Part shown: positions 58,743 through 64,000 of the stretch, in pieces
Layout: every line of letters begins with the position of its first letter
How positions within the stretch are numbered: the stretch's first letter is position 1
Source: Modestobacter italicus
GTDB taxonomy: Bacteria > Actinomycetota > Actinomycetes > Mycobacteriales > Geodermatophilaceae
Direction: 5' to 3'
Assembly (NCBI RefSeq): GCF_000306785.1
Contig: NC_017955.1
Location: 4,030,001 to 4,094,000 of the forward strand
Length of the DNA stretch: 64,000 bases
Notes under the pieces: generated by a model
Told to the model about the DNA's origin: nothing
The model's database searches: none
The model's input: the letters and a program-made list of their open reading frames with translations, nothing else
Program-made: the position numbers and the translations under genes

Positions 58743-58901
58743 TCAGTAGCGGTTCGTGCCACCCGGGCGCTTGCCGCTGCGCTTGGCCTGGAAGTCGGCG
58801 AACAACTTCTTGGCCTTCGCCTGGTTCTGCGGCTTGCGAGCCTCCTGGATGAGCTTGGTCGCGACGGTCGAGATCAGGAGCTTGCGGATCGTGCCTGCCA
58901 T
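58743..58901 (-). CDS. Small basic conserved-type protein
   Basis: 52 residues from ATG 58901 (GAGGAG nine bases upstream): MAGTIRKLLISTVATKLIQEARKPQ, then a Lys/Arg-rich tail (KAKKLFADFQAKRSGKRPG). An amphipathic helix with a basic tail fits nucleic-acid or membrane binding. Function unknown. Confidence 0.65.
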   Translation of the reverse strand: MAGTIRKLLISTVATKLIQEARKPQNQAKAKKLFADFQAKRSGKRPGGTNRY

Positions 58902-58989
58902 GGTGTTCTCCTCGTGTCCGGCGGCCGGTGCTGGCCGCGCCTTCCGAGAACAGTGCCCCAGGAACCGCTGACCCACTCCCCGCGGACGC

Positions 58990-60174
58990 TCAAGGCGCGA
59001 CGGTGTTCCGGGCGAGGGCCCGCTCCAACGCGGCGCGGGCGACCTGCCGGCCCGGTCCGGTCAGCGCGGACGCGGGCACGTGCACGTGGTGCGTCGCCGC
59101 GGACGTGCGCTCCAGCCGGTAGTCCGGGTGGTCGGCGGTGAGGGCCACGGCGTCGTCCGGGTCGAGGCGGACGGCGAGGGTCAGCGGTTTGGCGTAGGCG
59201 GCGACCCGCTCCTCCCCCGCCGCGCGGACGGCGACGTAGTGCGGCATCACCGTTAGCGTCAGCGGGACCTGACCGCCGACGACGTCCACCAGGTCCTGGA
59301 TGCGCGGGTCGACCTTGGACCCGGTCAGCTCTCCGAACGACCGCGCCGGGCCGGCGTCGGTCGCGGGGCGTTCGGCCCGGTTGCGGTCCCGGCGCACCGG
59401 GCGGACGCCGAGGACCTCGGTGAGGTCCCGGCTGTCGGCGGAGCGGCGGTAGAGCTCGGCGGGCTTGCCCATGACGCTCGAGCCCGGCTCTTTGCGGGCG
59501 AGCTCACCGGTGGGGTGGATGAGGGCCTTGCCGACCATGTAGCGCCGGAAGGTGTCCATGGACGGCCTCGTCTCCCCCGGCCCGGGCTGCGGCGCGACCG
59601 CGTCGTGCAGCGCCTGCAGGCCGCGCAGGGTGAAGGTCTCGCCGAGCAGGCCGGCCGGGTCCGGCTGCAGGGCGTAGTCCTGCCGGGTCCGGTCGACGGC
59701 CCGGCGGACGATCTCGTCGTGGTCGAAGGGCAGCCCGGCGACCTCCTCGGCCGGCACGACCCGCAGGTCCGCGCGGCGGGACAGGACCGGCGCGACGTCG
59801 TCGGCCAGCAGCAGGACGACGTGGGCGACCGACAGCACCCAGCCGCGGTCGTCACGGCCGGGGTCGTCGAAGACGTGCAGCTGCTGGGGGCGCGTCCCGC
59901 GGAGGCCGACCTTTTCCGCGAGCGAGCGCAGGACGGCGTCCGCCAGCGTCTCGCCTTCGTGCAGAAAGGTGCCCGGGAGGGCCCACCGCCCGCCCTGCGC
60001 TCCGCCGTCCTCACGCTGGTGCTGGAGCACACCGAGCGCCCCGCCGCGGACGTCGACCACCAGGACGGCGGTGTCCACCGCCACCGACGGGCGGGGGTAG
60101 TCCGCGAGGGTGCGGTCGGACCTGTCGCGATGCGGCGTCGTCACCCGGTTGACAGTGCTGCATGTTTGCGTCAT
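58990..60174 (-). CDS. NrtR-like Nudix regulator (degenerate Nudix box)
   Basis: 394 residues from ATG 60174 (start uncertain; GTG 60144-type starts exist). Nudix fold: VAVDTAVLVVDVRGGALGVLQHQRE and PGTFLHEGETLADAVLRSLAEKVGL. The Nudix box has lost key residues: the first Gly is Thr, RE is RS and EE is EK, so hydrolysis is unlikely and ligand sensing likely, as in NrtR repressors of NAD metabolism. The middle (DTFRRYMVGKALIHPTGELARK) fits the winged-helix DNA-binding part. A further C-terminal 120 residues are unassigned. Divergent from the ARPP-1 gene. Confidence 0.8.
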   Translation of the reverse strand: MTQTCSTVNRVTTPHRDRSDRTLADYPRPSVAVDTAVLVVDVRGGALGVLQHQREDGGAQGGRWALPGTFLHEGETLADAVLRSLAEKVGLRGTRPQQLHVFDDPGRDDRGWVLSVAHVVLLLADDVAPVLSRRADLRVVPAEEVAGLPFDHDEIVRRAVDRTRQDYALQPDPAGLLGETFTLRGLQALHDAVAPQPGPGETRPSMDTFRRYMVGKALIHPTGELARKEPGSSVMGKPAELYRRSADSRDLTEVLGVRPVRRDRNRAERPATDAGPARSFGELTGSKVDPRIQDLVDVVGGQVPLTLTVMPHYVAVRAAGEERVAAYAKPLTLAVRLDPDDAVALTADHPDYRLERTSAATHHVHVPASALTGPGRQVARAALERALARNTVAP

Positions 60175-60177
60175 TGT
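60149..60177 (+). promoter_or_regulatory. Promoter of the ARPP-1/ADP-ribosylglycohydrolase operon
   Basis: TTGACA at 60149-60154 and CATTGT at 60172-60177 are separated by 17 bp. The -10 overlaps the start of the divergent Nudix regulator gene, and CGCAG-N5-CTGCG follows at 60187-60201, a possible regulator site. Confidence 0.55.
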
Positions 60178-60217
60178 CTAGTTAGTCGCAGAAACGCTGC
60201 GAAGTAGGAGTGACGAC

Positions 60218-61072
60218 ATGACGCTCTCACCCACCCGGCTGCACGTCGGCCAGGGCACCACCCGCGGTCCGCTGACGGTCTTCCCGGTCGGGACCGACGC
60301 ACCGTCGCTGGGCTCGGCCCACCTGACCGGCTCCGACGCGCCGGTCGACGTCGCCGAGCGGTCCGCCTCCCCCGCGGTCGACCAGCTCGTCGTCACAAAC
60401 CGCGGCGACCGGCCGGTGCTGCTGCTCGCCGGCGAGCTGCTCGAGGGCGGCATGCAGCACCGCGCACTCACCGCGACGACGCTGCTCGCGCCGGGCACCC
60501 CGACGGTGCTGCGGGTCGTCTGCGTCGAGCAGGGGCGCTGGCACGGCGGCGAGGCGCACCGTCGCCGCGGCCGGCGGGCGCCGCTGTCGCTCCTCCCCCA
60601 TCTCGAGCGGGCCGACGGCCAGCATGAGGTCTGGCGGCGGGTCAGCCGGTTCGGTGCGGTGGCCGGCCCGTCCGCGACCGAGTCGCTGCTGGACCGGCTG
60701 GACGCCACCGCCACGCTCACCTCAGGCCTGCGGCCGCTGTCCGGCCAGCGGGGCCTGCTGGTCGGGATCGCCGGTCAACCGGCCTGGCTGGAGCTGTTCG
60801 GGTCGACCCGCGCGCTCACCGCGCACTGGACGGGCCTGTTGGACGCCGCGACCCTCGACGCGTTGGGCCGGCCGGCGGTCCGCACGCCGGCAGCCTTGGC
60901 CCGCGCCTTCGCCGAGCGGGTCGAGTCGACCCCACTCACCCGCACTCGGAGCGCAGGTGTCGGCGCCCGGTGGCAGGGCGGCGGCCGGATTCGGGTGGAC
61001 GGCGTCCGCTGGCACGACCGCACCGCACACCTGTCCGCGTTCGACCTCTCCCACTCCCTGCAGGAGGCCTGA
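60218..61072 (+). CDS. ARPP-1 family protein
   Basis: 284 residues from ATG 60218. The pattern NRGDRPVLLLAGELLEGGMQHR followed by VVCVEQGRW is typical of the ARPP-1 family, which comparative genomics links to Nudix and ADP-ribosylglycohydrolase genes in NAD/ADP-ribose metabolism. Enzyme activity is not established to my knowledge. Its stop shares one base with the next ATG (TGATG), so translation is coupled. Confidence 0.84.
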   Translation: MTLSPTRLHVGQGTTRGPLTVFPVGTDAPSLGSAHLTGSDAPVDVAERSASPAVDQLVVTNRGDRPVLLLAGELLEGGMQHRALTATTLLAPGTPTVLRVVCVEQGRWHGGEAHRRRGRRAPLSLLPHLERADGQHEVWRRVSRFGAVAGPSATESLLDRLDATATLTSGLRPLSGQRGLLVGIAGQPAWLELFGSTRALTAHWTGLLDAATLDALGRPAVRTPAALARAFAERVESTPLTRTRSAGVGARWQGGGRIRVDGVRWHDRTAHLSAFDLSHSLQEA

Positions 61073-62466
61073 TGTCCCAGCCCATGCCCCGCGACCACCG
61101 CGTCGCCGGCGCGCTGATCGGCTCCGCCGTCGGCGACGCGCTCGGTGCGCCGTTCGAGTTCGGCCCGGCCGGGCAGTTCTCCGCGCGCTTCCCCACCCAC
61201 GCCCGCGGCACGTCGACCGAGATGTGCGGCGGCGGGTCCCTGGGCTGGGAGCCGGGCGAGTTCACCGACGACACCCAGATGGCGCTGCTGGTGGCGGCGT
61301 CACTGGCAGAGCGCGGCGGGCTGGACGAGGCCGACCTGTTCGACCGCTTCCGCACCTGGGCGCGTGCCGACCCACCGGACATCGGCAACCAGACCCGCGC
61401 CGTCCTCAGCTCGGGCCGGCCTTGGGACGTCGCCGCGGCCGAGCACTTCGCTTGGTCCGGTCACGCGGCCGGCAACGGCTCGCTGATGCGGACGACGCCG
61501 GCGGCGATCTGGTTCGCCCCGTCCGGCACCGCGGCGACGATGGACGCCGCGCTGCGGATCTCCGCGCTGACCCACGGCGACCCGTCCGCCGGCGAGGGCT
61601 GCGCGGTCTTCCACGAGCTGGTGCGTGTGGCGCTGGACGGCGGCGACCCACTGGCGGCGATCCCGGCAACGTTGGATCTGGTGGCGCCCGAGCACCGGGA
61701 CCGTTGGGCGACCGTCCTGGCGCCGAACTGGACGCCGGAGCAGGCGACCGAGGGCAACGGCGCGGTGTGGCCGACGCTCGGGCAGGCGGTGTGGGCGCTG
61801 CGCTACGCCGACGACTTCGCCGGGGTGCTGCGCCGGGTCATCGACCTCGGCGGGGACACCGACACGGTGGCCGCTGTTGCTGGCGGGCTGGCCGGGGCGG
61901 TGTTCGGCATCGCCGGCATCCCGATGCGGTGGACGTCCGTCGTCCACGGCCGGGTGCCCGGCTACGCGGACAAACGGTGGGACCTCGCCGACCTGCACGC
62001 GCTGGCCGCGACGCTAGACGGCCGTCCGACGGTCCGGCACGTGGCGAGTCGCAGCCCGCGGATCGAGCCCCGGGAGGTGGCCAATGGGGTGTGGGCGTCC
62101 GACCTGGACGGCGCGCGAGCCAGCTCCCGGGACTTCGCCGTCGTCTCGCTGTCCCGCACCGGTGAGCCGTTCGGTCATGAGGTGCAGCGGTACGCGTACC
62201 TGACCGACGACGACGCGAACAGCGAGGTGGACGCCGTGCTGGCCGACGTGCTCGACGACATCGCGGCACTGCGCGCGGAGGGCCGGCCGGTGCTCGTGCA
62301 CTGTCACGGCGGAGCGTCTCGCACCGGGCTGGTGCTGCGGGCGTGGCTCCGCCGGACGGAGGGCGTCTCGCCTGAGGAGGCGACGGCCGCCGTCGCCGAG
62401 CGGTGGCCGCACCTCGGACTATGGAACGACAGCTTTACCGCTGCGCTGTACCGAGTGAAGGTGTGA
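61072..62466 (+). CDS. ADP-ribosylglycohydrolase fused to a dual-specificity phosphatase
   Basis: 464 residues (GGAGG upstream of ATG 61072). The N-terminal 330 residues are a DraG-type ADP-ribosylglycohydrolase: GALIGSAVGDALGAPFE, EFTDDTQMAL (metal Asp pair), GNGSLMRTTP and LGGDTDTVAAVAGGLAGA. The C-terminal 130 residues hold the phosphatase P-loop VHCHGGASRTGLVLRA (HCx5R). Together they could remove ADP-ribose and its phosphates from proteins or nucleic acids. Coupled to ARPP-1. Confidence 0.88.
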   Translation: MSQPMPRDHRVAGALIGSAVGDALGAPFEFGPAGQFSARFPTHARGTSTEMCGGGSLGWEPGEFTDDTQMALLVAASLAERGGLDEADLFDRFRTWARADPPDIGNQTRAVLSSGRPWDVAAAEHFAWSGHAAGNGSLMRTTPAAIWFAPSGTAATMDAALRISALTHGDPSAGEGCAVFHELVRVALDGGDPLAAIPATLDLVAPEHRDRWATVLAPNWTPEQATEGNGAVWPTLGQAVWALRYADDFAGVLRRVIDLGGDTDTVAAVAGGLAGAVFGIAGIPMRWTSVVHGRVPGYADKRWDLADLHALAATLDGRPTVRHVASRSPRIEPREVANGVWASDLDGARASSRDFAVVSLSRTGEPFGHEVQRYAYLTDDDANSEVDAVLADVLDDIAALRAEGRPVLVHCHGGASRTGLVLRAWLRRTEGVSPEEATAAVAERWPHLGLWNDSFTAALYRVKV

Positions 62467-62666
62467 GACTGCTCATTCGCCGGTTCCGTCGATTGCAGCT
62501 CGCAGCGCGCTAGCGGCCTACGTCCCCGGTGAGGAACCCGCTGTGGCACGGGCACTGACAAGCCTCCCCGGTCAAAGGCTGTTCTGATCCTCGGCGGGGT
62601 TCCAATCGACGGGCATGAGTCGTGCTTACAGTTCTGCCGGAGAGTCGAGCGGACAACGGGGGACAC

Positions 62667-64000
62667 ATGGGTGGGCACGTCGACATATGGGGCGCCAGTC
62701 CGGGAGAGGACGCCATGGATGGCGGTGAAGATCCCGCCGCCGTGGCACTAGTCGAGACCTCCGTGCCCGGCGTCTACCTTGCCAGCGGGGACCTGTCCGT
62801 CCTCGGCACCCACGTCGTGCCGCTGACCTTCGACCCCGGTGCGGCAAAGTCGAAGGCAGCCGACGTGGCGGCCATGGCGGTGGGGGGCGCAAGCCTGGCC
62901 GCCCAGGTAGCCCACGGCATCAATTCGGCCCGGGGCCTGGTTCGTCTTTCCCCGGAGACCATGGCGGCCTTGAAGGCGGGGGCTAAGCCGTTCACCAAGG
63001 ACGGCTGGAACCTCGGCACGCTGAAGGACGGCAATCAGTTCGCACACTCGGTGCGCTGGGCTCCGGCCGGCGCCCAGGGTGCCACCTCGGTCGCGGCGTC
63101 CGCCGGTCCGGCGGCGGCAATCATGGCCATCCAGATGCAGCTCGCTGAGATCTCCGCGCTGGTGGAGGAGAACATCGCCCTCACCCGGTCGCTGCTGCAG
63201 GCGGTCGAGGACGAGCGGTGGGCGAGCGCCAAGTCGCACTTCGATGCGATCGCCGAGGAGTTCGGCCACGCTAACGCGCTGGGGGAGGTGACGCCCAGCA
63301 TCTGGGGTCAAGCGCAGGCACAGGCCAGCGAGACGAAGCTGCGCGAGCTGCTGGAGCTGTCTTTGCGGGCCGCGCGGCGGCATCACGAGGAGCTCACCGC
63401 ACTGGAGACCTCGCCGGCCCGCCGCACGTGGCTCGACACGAACGCCAGGAGCGTCACGCAGGAGGCGCAGACGCTGCTGATGGCGCACAGTGCGTGGCTC
63501 CGCTACCAGGCGCTGCGCGCGGGCTACCTCCACCGGACTGCGGCAGAAGATCCTCAGGACGCTGCTCTTCTCGAAAGGGTGATCGCGGGGGCCCAGCGAA
63601 GGGATGCGGAGGTGCGAGCCGTGGCCTTCCCTCTTCTCGAGGACGTCTACCGGCTGCTGCGCATGCTGGAGGAGGGCACGGGATCCGCCTGGAAGAAGCT
63701 CTTCCCGGGTGTCCGGAATCGAGAAGCGGTGCGCGCGGCGGCCGGCTACGTCGCGACCCAGCTGGGCGCACTCGCCGGCCATCACGGCGCCTACCAGGCC
63801 GATCCCCCACCGGCCCCGGTGGAATTCACCCTCCTTCCCCTCAACCCTTTGAAGGCGGTCACCTCGCGGCTCCGCTGGATCCTCCGAGAGGGCGAGACGC
63901 TGGTGGCGGTGACGAAGTCCGGTGGCTGGCGGGAGCTGGAGCGCTACCTCGTGTTCACGAGCAGCCGCATTCTGATCGTTCGCGAGGGCAATTTCCTCAG
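62667..64000 (+). CDS. Large hypothetical protein, C-terminus cut by window edge
   Basis: Open to base 64000 without a stop. ATG 62667 is chosen (GGGGGA five bases upstream); ATG 62715 in frame is a shorter option. About 444 residues are visible: an N-terminal beta segment (LVETSVPGVYLASGDLSVLG), a helical middle (LAEISALVEENIALTRSLLQ, RRHHEELTALETSPARRTWLD) and a terminal stretch LREGETLVAVTKSGGWRELERYLVFTSSRILIVREG that resembles a bacterial PH-like domain start. No family recognised. It lies on the same strand after the ADP-ribose operon, separated by 200 bp. Confidence 0.65.
   Translation, partial: MGGHVDIWGASPGEDAMDGGEDPAAVALVETSVPGVYLASGDLSVLGTHVVPLTFDPGAAKSKAADVAAMAVGGASLAAQVAHGINSARGLVRLSPETMAALKAGAKPFTKDGWNLGTLKDGNQFAHSVRWAPAGAQGATSVAASAGPAAAIMAIQMQLAEISALVEENIALTRSLLQAVEDERWASAKSHFDAIAEEFGHANALGEVTPSIWGQAQAQASETKLRELLELSLRAARRHHEELTALETSPARRTWLDTNARSVTQEAQTLLMAHSAWLRYQALRAGYLHRTAAEDPQDAALLERVIAGAQRRDAEVRAVAFPLLEDVYRLLRMLEEGTGSAWKKLFPGVRNREAVRAAAGYVATQLGALAGHHGAYQADPPPAPVEFTLLPLNPLKAVTSRLRWILREGETLVAVTKSGGWRELERYLVFTSSRILIVREGNFL

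Noticed and set aside
62510..62716. Short minus frame with a CQCPCH-like segment
   Set aside because: Cys pair is isolated, no ribosome site, no neighbour context; I see no gene in 62467-62666.

Overview
The window is a high-GC (about 70% or more by eye) actinobacterial chromosome segment. Many genes start with GTG or TTG, several genes overlap as GTGA, and several starts look leaderless. A DUF222/13E12 HNH gene, a GC-rich DnaQ-BRCT gene, matrixin-like proteases and a c-di-AMP (ydaO-type) leader before an NlpC/P60 gene all fit Actinomycetota. My best guess is Geodermatophilaceae (Geodermatophilus, Blastococcus or Modestobacter), inferred from gene style and not from any search. No rRNA, tRNA or CRISPR array was seen.

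Layout. 1-20.3 kb is mostly housekeeping and metabolism: a PEP mutase/isocitrate lyase relative (cut by the left edge), a membrane metallophosphoesterase, an FmdB/formamidase pair, a DUF3048 lipoprotein, an AAA ATPase, hydrolases, an HNH protein, a MerR and an AraC regulator, a riboswitch-controlled cell-wall hydrolase, an epoxide hydrolase and a Baeyer-Villiger-type monooxygenase. 20.3-22.8 kb is a small nuclease cluster: NERD, a phosphorothioate-DNA-dependent HNH endonuclease, and an EEP nuclease. 22.9-35.3 kb holds hypothetical, HAD, GH63-like, SNase, TetR/NmrA, matrixin and transglycosylase genes. 35.4-36.9 kb is an HTH/nucleotidyltransferase pair resembling AbiE-type toxin-antitoxin modules, behind a strong palindromic promoter. 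36.9-43.7 kb is a PucR-regulated purine/aromatic N-heterocycle catabolic operon with FAD, 2Fe-2S and molybdopterin subunits plus an amidohydrolase.

45.8-56.7 kb is the accessory, defence-like part. It holds a pRiA4b ORF-3 protein, an RHH/Doc toxin-antitoxin pair, a decayed partial copy of a NERD-helicase, a three-gene operon (DEDDh exonuclease with BRCT, a PD-(D/E)XK-like protein of unknown family, an EEP nuclease), a hypothetical protein, and a NERD-helicase/zinc-finger operon. A 1317-bp IS3-family element with a TTT target duplication is inserted into the zinc-finger gene. 57.0-62.5 kb has a membrane-anchored Nudix gene, small zinc or basic proteins, and a NAD/ADP-ribose cluster: a degenerate Nudix regulator, an ARPP-1 family protein, and an ADP-ribosylglycohydrolase fused to a dual-specificity phosphatase. 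A large protein with a possible bacterial PH-like C-terminus runs off the right edge.

Two window-wide patterns stand out. A family of GCGCGC-centred palindromes sits at gene 3' ends (10.6, 15.8, 20.25, 22.8, 32.6 and 58.2 kb). At least five genes are broken by single-base-scale frameshifts; in four of them adding one base restores a coherent protein, which points to consensus errors or recent decay.

All family names are from reading motifs; no database was consulted.
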